From an uncultured Agathobaculum sp. (GTDB taxonomy: Bacteria; Bacillota; Clostridia; Oscillospirales; Butyricicoccaceae): a stretch of DNA of 38,838 bases. Positions 22,991 through 35,087 of the stretch are shown piece by piece; the first letter of the stretch is position 1; every line of letters starts with the position of its first letter. Location: contig NZ_CALWUM010000021.1 of assembly GCF_944384765.1 (NCBI RefSeq), positions 1 through 38,838 on the forward strand. The letters run 5' to 3'. The notes beneath the pieces were generated by a model. It saw nothing but the letters and a program-made list of their open reading frames with translations. It was not told the origin of the DNA and ran no database searches. Position numbers and translations under genes: made by a program.

Positions 22991-23991
22991 GCATGTTTAC
23001 GATTGAAGGCGGCTTCACCGATTTAGCGGTGTCTAGCCGCGTGCGCCTGGCCCGCAATCTGAAGGGGTATCCCTTCCGCCTGACCGAGGCGCAGCACACT
23101 GAGATCGCTGACAAGGTGTTTTCCGCCCTGCAAAACAACCCGACCATCGGGCCGGAGTTTGAAAAGAAACAGATCATCCCCCGCTCGACCGAGGCATCCC
23201 AGCTGGTCGAGGAGCACCTGATCTCGCCCGAACTCGCCCAGAACGGCGGCTGGCTGATCGTCTCCCGCGACGGCGGCGTGTCCATCATGATCGGCGAGGA
23301 AGACCACCTGCGTCTGCAGGTGATCGGCGCCGGTCTGTGCCCCAAGGAGTGCCTGCAAACCGCAGACCGCATTGCGGCGCTGATCGAAGCCACCCTGCCC
23401 TTTGCCTATGACGAGCGGCTGGGCTACCTGACCGCGTGTCCGACCAACGTCGGCACCGGCCTGCGCGCCTCGATCATGCTGCACCTGCCGCTGCTGACCG
23501 CAACCGGCGAGATGAGCCGCATGGTCGGCTATGCAGGCAGCCGTGGCTGCGCGGTGCGCGGCGCCTATGGCGAAGGCTCCAAGGCGGTCGGCGGGTTCTA
23601 CCAGATCTCTAACCAGGTCACGCTGGGCGCTTCGGCGGCCGAGTTGACTGACCGGCTGGTCGAAACCGCAACCACCATCATCGACGCCGAGAAGAAAGCG
23701 CGTGAGCAGCTGCGCACCCAGAACGAGGACGGCCTGCGCGACCGCGTTTACCGCGCGGCAGGCACGCTGCGTTCGGCCTGGATGATCGAAACCGCAGAAG
23801 CCGTGCAGTGCATCTCGGATGTGCTGGTCGGCCTGCAGATGGGTATGCTGTCCGGCATCACCCCGCGCAAGCTGTATGAGCTTGAGCAGAACATCCGTCC
23901 GGCCATGCTGACCGGCGCGCCGCAGGAGCGCGACCGCAAGCGCGCTGCCATGCTGCGTGAAGCAGCGCAGAGCATCCGCTTTGCAGCATAA
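22987..23991 (+). CDS. mcsB: McsB, protein-arginine kinase
   Basis: This 334-residue phosphagen-kinase-fold enzyme phosphorylates arginines and so marks proteins for ClpCP degradation. Visible marks are SSRVRLARN (16-24), the catalytic-loop EEDHLR (104-109), the phosphagen signature CPTNVGTGLRAS (151-162), VRGAYGEG (190-197) and the RDxxRA phosphoarginine-docking motif at 315-320 (RDRKRA). All are intact, so both kinase activity and allosteric activation by phosphoarginine are expected. It starts within the mcsA stop codon, with the ribosome binding site inside mcsA. Confidence 0.96.
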   Translation: MSMFTIEGGFTDLAVSSRVRLARNLKGYPFRLTEAQHTEIADKVFSALQNNPTIGPEFEKKQIIPRSTEASQLVEEHLISPELAQNGGWLIVSRDGGVSIMIGEEDHLRLQVIGAGLCPKECLQTADRIAALIEATLPFAYDERLGYLTACPTNVGTGLRASIMLHLPLLTATGEMSRMVGYAGSRGCAVRGAYGEGSKAVGGFYQISNQVTLGASAAELTDRLVETATTIIDAEKKAREQLRTQNEDGLRDRVYRAAGTLRSAWMIETAEAVQCISDVLVGLQMGMLSGITPRKLYELEQNIRPAMLTGAPQERDRKRAAMLREAAQSIRFAA

Positions 23992-23997
23992 ACCACA

Positions 23998-24029
23998 ACA
24001 CCGGCGGGCGCGTCTCCCGCGCCCCGGTG
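23998..24029 (+). other. Hairpin between mcsB and clpC
   Basis: A GC-rich imperfect stem (CACCGG...CCGGTG) is followed 9-12 nt later by a short T-run. It may act as a partial terminator or processing site; clpC probably still belongs to the operon. Confidence 0.4.
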
Positions 24030-24080
24030 ATCACCATATATTTTTACTTGCATTGTAACCTCTGAAAGGAGTGTTGACTT

Positions 24081-26570
<2,490 letters not shown>

Positions 26571-26585
26571 GCCAATCCTTTCGTG

Positions 26586-26621
26586 AAAAGGGGACGCGGC
26601 CATACGGCCGCGCCCCCTTTT
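26586..26621 (+). terminator. Terminator of the ctsR-clpC operon
   Basis: A long GC stem with one mismatch (26586-26601 with 26606-26621) ends in TTTTGCTTTT. Confidence 0.9.
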
Positions 26622-26653
26622 GCTTTTCCCCCAATGACTCCGGGGTGTAAGAA

Positions 26654-26690
26654 AGAGCCTGTCCAAAATCGGACAGGCTCTTTTTGTTTT
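26654..26690 (-). terminator. Bidirectional terminator between clpC and etfA
   Basis: An 11-bp perfect stem (26654-26664 with 26671-26681) has T-rich flanks on both strands; it should end the bcd-etfB-etfA mRNA. Confidence 0.88.
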
Positions 26691-26737
26691 TGGAGTAACC
26701 GGGCGCGAAGATGCGCCGGTATTTCGCGGTCAAAAAC

Positions 26738-27853
26738 TTACTTGGAAGCCTTGGCAGCGCGGATCGCGTCGATCATCATCGGAACAACCTTGAACAGGTC
26801 GCCGCAGATGCCGTAGTCCGCTACGTCGAAGATCGGCGCAGAATCGGACTTGTTGACCGCTACGATGCACTCGGAATCCTGCATGCCAGCCTTATGCTGG
26901 ATCGCACCGGAGATGCCCAGTGCAACATACAGCTTCGGATGTACGGTCTTGCCGGTCTGGCCTACCTGATGGTCAGCGGTCAGCCAGCCGGAGTCGATCG
27001 CTGCACGGCTGCCGCCGACAACGCCGCCGAACTCAGCTGCCAGCTCTTCCGCCAGCTTGATGCCGGTCTCAACATCCTTGGAGATGCCGCGGCCGACGGA
27101 AACGACAACGTCAGCGCCGGTCAGGTCGACCAGCTCCTTCGCCTCCTTGACAACCTCGAGCACCTTGGTCTCGATGTCGTCCGCGGTCAGCGCGATGTCG
27201 AGCTTCTCGATCTGGACAGCGTTTGCCTTTGCCTCATTGTATTCGCCCTTCTTCAGAACGCCCGGACGGACGGTCGCCATCTGCGGACGGAAACGCGGGC
27301 AGATGATGGTCGCCATCAGGTGGCCGCCGAATGCCGGACGGGTCATCTTCAGGTTGCGGTCTGCGCGGTCGAGCGCGTCGATCTGCGCCTCCGGCAGGGT
27401 GGATGCTTCCTTGAGGAATGCAGCGTACTTCTCAACGTCAACGTCGAGGTGCGTGCAGTCCGCGGTCAGGCCGGTGTGCAGACGGGCTGCGCAGCGCGGG
27501 CCCAGGTCGCGGCCGATGTTGGTCGCCGCGATCAGCAGGATCTCCGGCTTCTTGGCGATAACCGTATCGCAGATCACCTTCGCGTAAGCGTCGGTGGTGT
27601 AAGTCTCGAGCAGGTCGTCCTCAGCAACCAGGACCTTGTCCGCGCCGTAAGCGCCCAGCTCCTTGGCCATCGCGTCGCCTACGCCCTTGCCGCCCAGCAG
27701 CAGGCCGCAGACCTCGGTGCCCATGTCGTCCGCCAGCTTGCGCGCCTCGCTGATCAGCTCCAGCACGGTCGGCTGCAGCTTGCCCTGACGCTGCTCACAA
27801 AATACCCATACGCCGCTGAAATCGGCGAGGTTGGTGTTATTGAAATCAGCCAT
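26738..27853 (-). CDS. etfA: Electron-transfer flavoprotein, alpha subunit
   Basis: This 371-residue EtfA has an N-terminal nucleotide-fold domain shared with EtfB, then the C-terminal FAD domain. The FAD signature is visible: SVGRGIS (252-258), [12 protein letters not shown] (about 280-291), GQTGK (298-302) and [10 protein letters not shown] (311-320), closing with [16 protein letters not shown]. It forms a dimer with EtfB and passes electrons between NADH, ferredoxin and butyryl-CoA dehydrogenase. In Clostridia this complex bifurcates electrons from NADH to crotonyl-CoA and ferredoxin; bifurcation here is inferred from the operon. It lies 21 bp after etfB with an AAAGGAG ribosome binding site. 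Confidence 0.96.
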   Translation of the reverse strand: MADFNNTNLADFSGVWVFCEQRQGKLQPTVLELISEARKLADDMGTEVCGLLLGGKGVGDAMAKELGAYGADKVLVAEDDLLETYTTDAYAKVICDTVIAKKPEILLIAATNIGRDLGPRCAARLHTGLTADCTHLDVDVEKYAAFLKEASTLPEAQIDALDRADRNLKMTRPAFGGHLMATIICPRFRPQMATVRPGVLKKGEYNEAKANAVQIEKLDIALTADDIETKVLEVVKEAKELVDLTGADVVVSVGRGISKDVETGIKLAEELAAEFGGVVGGSRAAIDSGWLTADHQVGQTGKTVHPKLYVALGISGAIQHKAGMQDSECIVAVNKSDSAPIFDVADYGICGDLFKVVPMMIDAIRAAKASK

Positions 27854-27874
27854 TGTTCAGTTTTCTCCTTTCGA

Positions 27875-28675
27875 TCAGATGATGTGCTTCTTGAGCAGCT
27901 CGGCAGCCAGCTCAGCGCAGGTGTTCTTGTCCGCGCCTTCGAGCATGCGGCCCTTGCCCTTCTGCGGGGGCGTAAAGCTCTTGAAGATATTGGTGGGAGA
28001 ACCCTTCAGGCCGATGGTGGTGGGATCGATCAGCGGATCATCCTTCAGGGTGTTGTAGTCATAAACCTCAACCGGCTTGGAGTAGCAGTCCATGATGCCG
28101 CCGAGGGACATGTAACGGGGTGCGTTGAGCTCCTTGATGCAGGTCAGCAGGCAGGGAGTCTTGCACTGGATGGTCATATAGCCGTCCTCGAGCATACGCT
28201 TAACGGTGACGGTGTTGCCTTCCTTCTTGATGTCAGCCGCGTAGGAGATCTGCGGGATGCCCAGCTTCTCAGCGATCTGGGAGCCAACCTGCGCGGTGTC
28301 GCCGTCGATTGCCTGACGGCCGCAGAATACGATATCGTCATCCTCAAGGCCGACCTTCTTAACAGCCGCCGCGAGAATCTGGGAGGTAGCGAAGGTGTCC
28401 GAACCGCCGAACTCACGAGCGGAAACCAGAACAGCCTCGTCCGCGCCGCGGGCGAGCAGCTCGCGGAGCATGCCTTCTGCCGGAGCAGGGCCCATGGTGA
28501 TAACAACAACCTTGCAGCCGGTTGCGTCCTTGAGCTGCAGAGCAGCCTCAACCGCGTTGAGGTCATCCGGGTTGGTGATGGTTTCCATGGATGCACGGTT
28601 CAGGGTGCCGTCGGGATTGACTGCGACCTTACCGGAGGTATCCGGAACCTGCTTTACACAAACAATTGCCTTCAT
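27875..28675 (-). CDS. etfB: Electron-transfer flavoprotein, beta subunit
   Basis: This 266-residue EtfB shows the family start MKAIVCVKQVPDTSG and the conserved blocks LLARGADEAVLV, DDIVFCGRQAIDGDTAQVG and IPQISYAADI. In bifurcating Etfs this subunit binds the flavin that splits NADH electrons; GRQAIDGDTAQVG lines that nucleotide site in the family. It is middle gene of the bcd-etfB-etfA operon, with 21-22 bp gaps on each side and a GGAGGAAAACTGAAC leader resembling that of etfA. Confidence 0.96.
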   Translation of the reverse strand: MKAIVCVKQVPDTSGKVAVNPDGTLNRASMETITNPDDLNAVEAALQLKDATGCKVVVITMGPAPAEGMLRELLARGADEAVLVSAREFGGSDTFATSQILAAAVKKVGLEDDDIVFCGRQAIDGDTAQVGSQIAEKLGIPQISYAADIKKEGNTVTVKRMLEDGYMTIQCKTPCLLTCIKELNAPRYMSLGGIMDCYSKPVEVYDYNTLKDDPLIDPTTIGLKGSPTNIFKSFTPPQKGKGRMLEGADKNTCAELAAELLKKHII

Positions 28676-28697
28676 AGTTCAGTTTTCCTCCTTATCC

Positions 28698-29849
<1,152 letters not shown>

Positions 29850-29965
29850 GCCATATACCTCCCAAAAATTATTCTCAGGTGTACAGAAAAACACGACGCC
29901 GGCCACATTTGGACCCAAAGCGCCGCGCCCATGCGGACACCCTACTTTGGAGCATGTCTATTTCT

Positions 29966-29993
29966 ATTATACCGTCTGCCGGGAATATGTCAA
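29966..29993 (-). promoter_or_regulatory. Promoter of bcd-etfB-etfA
   Basis: TTGACA (29993-29988), 16-bp spacer, TATAAT (29971-29966); the leader is about 110 nt. Confidence 0.85.
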
Positions 29994-30004
29994 GGATTTA
30001 ACAG
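29987..30004. promoter_or_regulatory. Candidate Rex box over the bcd -35 region
   Basis: On the minus strand CTGTTAA-ATCC-TTGACAT matches 11 of the 14 defined positions of the clostridial Rex consensus and overlaps the -35 hexamer. The bcd operon of Clostridium acetobutylicum is a known Rex target. The match is weaker than that at xfp. Confidence 0.45.
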
Positions 30005-30190
30005 ACTTTTGCGAGAGAATTTCCGCGTGCTTTTTTTGTGCTTTTTTCATCACGCTGCCGTGCTGATACGCTATGTGAAAAACGCGCAGTCTTTTCCATT
30101 TTGTAATCACTTTTTGCGCAATCGGACGCATATTTCCGCCCTGCCGCGCATAAAAACAGGAAAGGCAACCAGCTAAAGGAGGAAACGCCT

Positions 30191-32017
30191 ATGTGTGGAA
30201 TCGGCGGGTTCGTCGATTATGAACGCGACGCCCGGACCTTCCGGTCGACCGCCCGGCGCATGCAGCGCACGCTCACCCCGCGCGGGCCGGATGCGGCGGG
30301 CGAATACTGCGACAGCGCGGCGCTGCTCGTCCACCGCCGCCTGATCGTGATCGACCCGGACGGCGGCGGACAGCCCATGTATGCGCCGGATGGTAATACT
30401 ATCCTTATATATAACGGAGAGTTATATAATACCGAGGAACTCCGCCGCGACCTGCGCGCACGCGGCCATCAGTTCACCGGCCACTCGGATACCGAGGTGC
30501 TGCTGCACGCCTTCCTCGAGTGGGATACCGGCGCCTTTGCCCGGCTCAACGGCATTTTTGCGTTTGCGATCTGGCAGAAGGCCGAGCGGCGGCTGGTGCT
30601 CTGCCGCGATCGGCTGGGCGTCAAGCCGCTGTTTTTCGCGCGCACGCACGGCGGGCTGGTGTTCGGCTCGACGATCGGCACCGTGCTGTGCCATCCCGCG
30701 GTCGAGCCCGAAGTGGACGAAGACGGCCTGCGCGCCGTGCTGCTGCTCGGCCCGGCGCGGCCGCCGGCCGCGGGCGTATTCCGGCAAATCCAGTCCCTTC
30801 TGCCCGGCCACTGGGCCGAGCTGACCCCAGAGCGCTATACCGACCGGGCCTACTGGCAGCTCGAGGCCCACGAGCACGAAGACGACCTTCCTACTACCAT
30901 CGCGCGCACCCATGAGCTGATCTGCGACGCGGCGCAGCGCCAGCTGGTGAGCGACGTGCCGCTCTCCTGCTTCCTGTCCGGCGGCCTGGACTCGTCCATC
31001 CTGTCCATGCTCGCGGCCAGAGACTACGCCGCGCGCGGCGAAACGCTGCGCACCTGGTCGGTCGATTACCGGGACAACGATAAATATTTTACAAAAAGTA
31101 ATTTTCAGCCTAATAGCGACAATGAGTATATTCAGCTCATGGTCGACGCCCTGCACACCGACCACCGCAATATCGTCATCGAGCCGGACGCCCTGTGCGC
31201 CGCCCTGCTGCCCGCCACCGACGCGCGCGATCTGCCCGGCATGGCGGATGTGGACTCCTCGCTGCTGCTGTTCTGCGCAGAGGTCAAAAAGGGTGCGACC
31301 GTGTGCCTGTCCGGCGAATGCGCCGACGAGCTGTTCGGCGGCTATCCCTGGTATCACCGCGAGGAGATCCTGTTCGAGGACACCTTCCCCTGGTCGCGGT
31401 CGGTCGATCTGCGGCTCAGCCTGCTTGCGCCGGGCGTGGTGCAGCACGGCGCGGAATTTGTGCGCGCGCACTATCTCGACACCTGCCGCCGTGCGCAAAA
31501 GCTGCCCTCGGACAGCAAAAAGGACGCGCGCATGCGTGAGATGTTCGTGCTCAACCTGGACTGGTTTATGGCAACCTTGCTCGACCGCAAGGACCGCATG
31601 AGTATGTATTCCGGGCTTGAGGTGCGCGTGCCGTTTTGCGACCACCGCATTGTGGAATACGCCTACAATATGCCCTGGGCGTTCAAGGCGCTGGACGGAC
31701 GCGAGAAAGGCATTGTGCGCAAGGCGTTCGAGCACGAGCTGCCCGAGGACATTGTGTGGCGCAAAAAGAGCCCCTACCCTAAAACCTTCCACCCGGTATA
31801 CACCAAGCTGTGTGCGGACTATGTGCGGCGCATCTTCGCGGACCCGGATTCCGTCGCGTCCCGCCTGTTCAACCACGCGGCGGTCGAGGCGCTCATGGAA
31901 CAGCCGGAAAGCCTGACCGAGCCGTGGTACGGCCAGCTCATGCGCACCCCGCAGATTTTCGCCTATATCATCCAGATCGACCGGTGGTTCAAACAGTACA
32001 AGGTGCGGCTGGTCTAA
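30191..32017 (+). CDS. asnB: Glutamine-hydrolysing asparagine synthetase
   Basis: This 608-residue protein makes asparagine from aspartate, ATP and glutamine. The N-terminal Ntn glutaminase begins MCGIGGF, with nucleophile Cys2 exposed after Met removal, and contains RLIVID, YNGELYN and GHSDTEVLLHAF. The synthetase domain has the PP-loop SGGLDSS (263-269) and CADELFGGYPWY (377-388). The DNDKYF...FQPNSDNEYI insert is typical of the AsnO-like subgroup of Firmicutes. ATG at 30191 follows AAAGGAGG. It is monocistronic, divergent from bcd. Two AT-rich patches (about 30392-30440 and 31078-31125) stand out in an otherwise GC-rich gene but encode conserved residues. Confidence 0.95.
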   Translation: MCGIGGFVDYERDARTFRSTARRMQRTLTPRGPDAAGEYCDSAALLVHRRLIVIDPDGGGQPMYAPDGNTILIYNGELYNTEELRRDLRARGHQFTGHSDTEVLLHAFLEWDTGAFARLNGIFAFAIWQKAERRLVLCRDRLGVKPLFFARTHGGLVFGSTIGTVLCHPAVEPEVDEDGLRAVLLLGPARPPAAGVFRQIQSLLPGHWAELTPERYTDRAYWQLEAHEHEDDLPTTIARTHELICDAAQRQLVSDVPLSCFLSGGLDSSILSMLAARDYAARGETLRTWSVDYRDNDKYFTKSNFQPNSDNEYIQLMVDALHTDHRNIVIEPDALCAALLPATDARDLPGMADVDSSLLLFCAEVKKGATVCLSGECADELFGGYPWYHREEILFEDTFPWSRSVDLRLSLLAPGVVQHGAEFVRAHYLDTCRRAQKLPSDSKKDARMREMFVLNLDWFMATLLDRKDRMSMYSGLEVRVPFCDHRIVEYAYNMPWAFKALDGREKGIVRKAFEHELPEDIVWRKKSPYPKTFHPVYTKLCADYVRRIFADPDSVASRLFNHAAVEALMEQPESLTEPWYGQLMRTPQIFAYIIQIDRWFKQYKVRLV

Positions 32018-32022
32018 GGGCA

Positions 32023-32053
32023 AAATAAACGGCGGCCGAAGCCGCCGTTTATT
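32023..32053 (+). terminator. Terminator between asnB and the convergent UPF0303 gene
   Basis: A 13-bp stem (32023-32036 with 32041-32053) has a CGAA loop. T tails are short, and it may serve both genes. Confidence 0.75.
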
Positions 32054-32067
32054 GCCAGTATCCGGTT

Positions 32068-32535
32068 TTACGCAAACAGTTCCGCCAGCGTGTTGATAAT
32101 CAGCTGGTGGTCATCCCGGTGGTCGGGCATGCCCGACACACAGATCGAGCCGATCACGCCCGTGCCGCGCAGGCGGATCGGGAACCCGCCGCCGCCCGCA
32201 GCATAATCATGCGCCGGAAGCTTGCGGTCCTCCATGGTCTCGCCGTTTTCCTCGAGCCAGGCGAGAAAACGCAGCGAGGACATATGCATCAGATCGACCG
32301 TGCGGCGCTTGCGCTGCAGCCACAGCTCGCTGTCCGGCATCGCGCCGTCCGGAAAGTAACGGAACACGGTCAGGCCATTGACCGTGATCTCGATCGCGAC
32401 CGGGATGGGCTGCTTGCCCGCGTTTTCGTTCAGTTTCAGGCCAAGTGCGAGCGCGTCCGCCCGCGAAAAATGGTCAAACTGGAATTTTTCTTCCTGCTCC
32501 TCGCACATGGCGAGCATGGTTTTGCTGTCCTGCAT
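32068..32535 (-). CDS. UPF0303 / HbpS-like domain protein
   Basis: This 155-residue cytoplasmic protein matches the UPF0303 (YBR137W/HbpS-like) family in length and sequence: KFQFDHFSRADALALGLKL, an IPVAIEITVNGLTVFRY strand pair, WLQRKRRTVDLMHMSSLRF and the glycine-rich YAAGGGGFPIR near the end. Related HbpS proteins bind or degrade heme, but this subgroup has no assigned reaction. ATG at 32535 is chosen because AAAGG lies upstream and the family start is MQDSK-like; an in-frame start at 32598 would overlap the promoter. It is monocistronic. Confidence 0.85.
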   Translation of the reverse strand: MQDSKTMLAMCEEQEEKFQFDHFSRADALALGLKLNENAGKQPIPVAIEITVNGLTVFRYFPDGAMPDSELWLQRKRRTVDLMHMSSLRFLAWLEENGETMEDRKLPAHDYAAGGGGFPIRLRGTGVIGSICVSGMPDHRDDHQLIINTLAELFA

Positions 32536-32568
32536 AGCGGTTCCCTGCCTTTCGCAAATTCTAAGGCC

Positions 32569-32598
32569 ATTATAATCCATCCCACGCTGTTTTGACAA
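32569..32598 (-). promoter_or_regulatory. Promoter of the UPF0303 gene
   Basis: TTGTCA (32598-32593), 18-bp spacer, TATAAT (32574-32569) on the minus strand. The -10 is palindromic (ATTATAAT) and may also serve the divergent gene at 32613. Confidence 0.6.
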
Positions 32599-32612
32599 GG
32601 AGGTTTTGCCCC

Positions 32613-33047
32613 ATGCCCGATTCTGCCGAAGGCAGCACAGCCGTGCTGCGCGTGGTCGTCACGACCGCGCTGGGCGCGCTCCCGCTCGAGGGCGCGTCGG
32701 TCACCGTATCCACCGCGGCGGACGGCGCGGGCGCGCGCACCCTGCTCTACGCGGTGCGCACGGACGCGGGCGGCATGACGCCGCCGCTGACCCTTTCCAC
32801 CCCGCCGCTTGCGGCCTCGCTTTCCCCAGACAGCGGCCCGCCCTACACGGTCTATACGGTCGAGGCCGCGTATCCGGGCTACACCCCGCTCGCCGCCCTG
32901 CACGTGACCATGTTTCCCGGCATCCCGGCCGTGCTGCCCGTGGCGCTCACCCCACTGGAGGAAAACCAGCCCGCCGCACAAACCGACCTGACCGCCACCG
33001 GTGCACCGCAGGCGCTCTATCAAACCGCGCCCGGAGAGGAGGAATGA
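32613..33047 (+). CDS. Small beta-domain protein of the SpoIID/peptidoglycan-binding cluster
   Basis: The family is not firmly recognised. The 144 residues (MPDSAEGSTAVLRVVVTTA...) look like one Ig-like or carboxypeptidase-regulatory-like beta sandwich: ALPLEGASVTVST, then VYTVEAAYPGYTPLAALHV, typical of Big/CarboxypepD_reg folds. A Pro/Ala-rich tail ends APGEEE. There is no signal peptide. ATG at 32613 follows AAGGAGG. The stop is 4 nt before the next gene's start, so it is the first gene of a three-gene operon with two peptidoglycan-binding proteins and probably shares their location. Confidence 0.7.
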   Translation: MPDSAEGSTAVLRVVVTTALGALPLEGASVTVSTAADGAGARTLLYAVRTDAGGMTPPLTLSTPPLAASLSPDSGPPYTVYTVEAAYPGYTPLAALHVTMFPGIPAVLPVALTPLEENQPAAQTDLTATGAPQALYQTAPGEEE

Positions 33048-33051
33048 ACCC

Positions 33052-34479
33052 GTGCCTGCATCCCCTGTCGTCATCCCGGAGACCATCACCGTGCACCTGG
33101 GCGTGCCCTCGGCCAACGCGCAAAATCTCACCGTGCCCTTTGCGGACTACATCAAAAACGTGGCCTCGTCCGAAATCTACCCCACCTGGCCCGAGCAGGC
33201 CATCCGTGCAAACATCTATGCGCAGGTCTCCTATGTGCTCAACCGCGTGTTCACCGAGTGGTATCGCGCGCAGGGCTATGACTTTGACATCACCAATTCC
33301 ACCCGCTATGACCAGTCCTTTGTGCCCGGGCGGGATATTTTCGAGAACATCTCGGACATTGTTGACGATATGTTCAACGACTATCTGACCCGCGGCGCGG
33401 CCATCGAGCCGCTGTTTGCCCAATACTGCAACGGCACGACCACCGTATGCCCGGGCGGGCTCAGCCAGTGGGGCACGGTCCCGCTCGCCGAGCAGGGCAT
33501 GAGCGCGGAGGAGATCGTGCGCTATTTTTACGGCGACGACGTAAACTTTGTCCGCAACGCGCCGATCGCACCCAACCTCGGCGGCTCGTGGCCGGGCGAG
33601 ACCTTGCGCCTGGGCGACGTGTCCGAGGAGGTGCGCATCATCCAGAACCGCCTCAACCGCATCTCGGCCAATTTCCCGAACATCCCCAAGATCTACCCCG
33701 TGGACGGCATTTTTGACGCGGACACCGAGCGCGCGGTGCGCGCCTTCCAGCAGCAGTTCAACCTGACCGCGGACGGCATTGTCGGCCGCGCGACCTGGTA
33801 CCGCATCGCGTTCATCTACAACAACGTCAAGCGCCTCTCCGAGCTGGACAGCGAGGGCCTGCTGCTCGAGGACGTGTCCCGCCAGTTCCCGGAAGAGCTG
33901 CGCGAGGGTGCGTCCGGCCCGGGCGTGCAGCTTCTGCAATACTTTCTTGCCATCGTGGGCGAATACTACGACCAGCTGCCCCGCTGGCAGCCCACGCAGA
34001 TCGACGGCATCTTCGGCCCGCAGACGCGCGAGGCGGTCGCGGCCTATCAGCGCCTGCTCGGCCTGCCCGAAACCGGCGTGGTCGACCGCGCCACCTGGAA
34101 CGAGCTGGTCTCCACCTATCAGTCCGTGCTTGCGGTACGGCCCACACAGGAGTGGCTGGCCGAGGCGGTCGGCTTCCCGGATATTTTCCTGGTCGAGGGC
34201 ATGCGCGGCGAGGCCGTGCGCGAGGCCCAGCAGCTGATCAACGTGATTGCGCGCGGCAACCCGCAGGTGCCCACCGTGGCGGTGGACGGCATTTTCGGCA
34301 GCGCGACGCTGGGCGCGGTCTCGGTCATCCAGTCGCTGCTCGGCCTGCCCGCGACCGGCGCGATCGGCCCGCTGACCTGGGAGGGCATGGCCCAGCTCGC
34401 GCGCGACGTGCTCGCGTCTGCGCAGACCAGCGAGGGGCAGTATCCGGGCTACGCGGTCGGAGAGGGGGCTGCCATATAA
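33052..34479 (+). CDS. SpoIID-domain protein with three peptidoglycan-binding domains
   Basis: The protein has 475 residues. The N-terminal part (about 25-165) matches the SpoIID fold: VASSEIYPTWPEQAIRANIY, with Glu41 at the position of the catalytic Glu of SpoIID lytic transglycosylase, and a closing GLSQWGTVPLAEQGMSAEEI. Three PG_binding_1 domains follow, at about 188-256, 288-360 and 380-450, each ending in a VDGIFG/ATW-type motif. No signal peptide or membrane anchor is present, unlike SpoIID itself. The start is GTG at 33052 with AGGAGG 9 nt upstream, directly after the previous stop. Peptidoglycan-binding proteins without signals are typical of spore coats, where they are made in the mother cell; a spore role is inference. 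Confidence 0.8.
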   Translation: MPASPVVIPETITVHLGVPSANAQNLTVPFADYIKNVASSEIYPTWPEQAIRANIYAQVSYVLNRVFTEWYRAQGYDFDITNSTRYDQSFVPGRDIFENISDIVDDMFNDYLTRGAAIEPLFAQYCNGTTTVCPGGLSQWGTVPLAEQGMSAEEIVRYFYGDDVNFVRNAPIAPNLGGSWPGETLRLGDVSEEVRIIQNRLNRISANFPNIPKIYPVDGIFDADTERAVRAFQQQFNLTADGIVGRATWYRIAFIYNNVKRLSELDSEGLLLEDVSRQFPEELREGASGPGVQLLQYFLAIVGEYYDQLPRWQPTQIDGIFGPQTREAVAAYQRLLGLPETGVVDRATWNELVSTYQSVLAVRPTQEWLAEAVGFPDIFLVEGMRGEAVREAQQLINVIARGNPQVPTVAVDGIFGSATLGAVSVIQSLLGLPATGAIGPLTWEGMAQLARDVLASAQTSEGQYPGYAVGEGAAI

Positions 34480-34480
34480 T

Positions 34481-35029
34481 ATGTATACCGACCAGCAGCT
34501 ACAAAACCACATTTTCGATCTGCAAACCTTTTTGCGCCGCATCCAGCGCAGCCAGGGCCACATCCAGCCGCTCGTGCCGGACGGCATTTTCGGCGCGGAG
34601 ACCGCCGCCGCCGTGCGCGATTTCCAGCGGCAGAACAGCCTGCCCGTGACCGGCACAGCGGATTTCGACACCTGGGACGCGGTCTACCGCGCCTACCTTG
34701 TCCTGCGCACGGGAGATGAGACGCCGCAGGCCGTGTCCTTTTTCCCCGCGGGCGCGGACGCCGCGCTCCGTCCCGGGGACAAGGGCGCCTCCGTGTTCGC
34801 GCTCCAGCTGCTGCTGGGCGCGGCGCTGCCACACTTCCCGGACACCATCCCGGTTCCGCTGACCGGCACCTATGATGCGGACACCACCGCGGGCGTGCGG
34901 CGCGCGCAGGCGGTGTTCCTGCTGCCGCAGACCGGCGAGACCGACCGCGCCACCTGGGAGGCGCTCGCCCTGTTCCACAACAGCCTGTTCGGCCGCACGC
35001 CGCTCGCCTGGCTCGCGGCCGAGCCATGA
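34481..35029 (+). CDS. Protein with two peptidoglycan-binding domains
   Basis: This 182-residue protein is built from two PG_binding_1 domains: about 5-72 (LQTFLRRIQRSQGH, VPDGIFGAETAAAVRDFQRQ) and about 95-170 (LRPGDKGASVFALQLLLG, GTYDADTTAGVRRAQ). It has no signal peptide or catalytic domain. The start lies 1 nt after the previous stop, with GGGGG inside the previous gene as ribosome binding site. It is last gene of the operon, ending at a strong terminator. It probably acts with the SpoIID-domain protein on cortex or cell-wall peptidoglycan. Confidence 0.85.
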   Translation: MYTDQQLQNHIFDLQTFLRRIQRSQGHIQPLVPDGIFGAETAAAVRDFQRQNSLPVTGTADFDTWDAVYRAYLVLRTGDETPQAVSFFPAGADAALRPGDKGASVFALQLLLGAALPHFPDTIPVPLTGTYDADTTAGVRRAQAVFLLPQTGETDRATWEALALFHNSLFGRTPLAWLAAEP

Positions 35030-35035
35030 GGGTGC

Positions 35036-35070
35036 AAAAAAGGACGATCCGCGTTGGATCGTCCTTTTTT
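35036..35070 (+). terminator. Bidirectional terminator
   Basis: A 10-bp perfect stem (35041-35050 with 35056-35065) is flanked by A's and T's on both sides. It ends the peptidoglycan-binding operon and, on the other strand, the foldase gene. Confidence 0.93.
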
Positions 35071-35087
35071 CTGTGTCAAATATGGCA

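Noticed and set aside
30422..32023. Long open frame antisense to asnB
   Set aside because: It lies entirely within asnB, with no ribosome binding site or domain.
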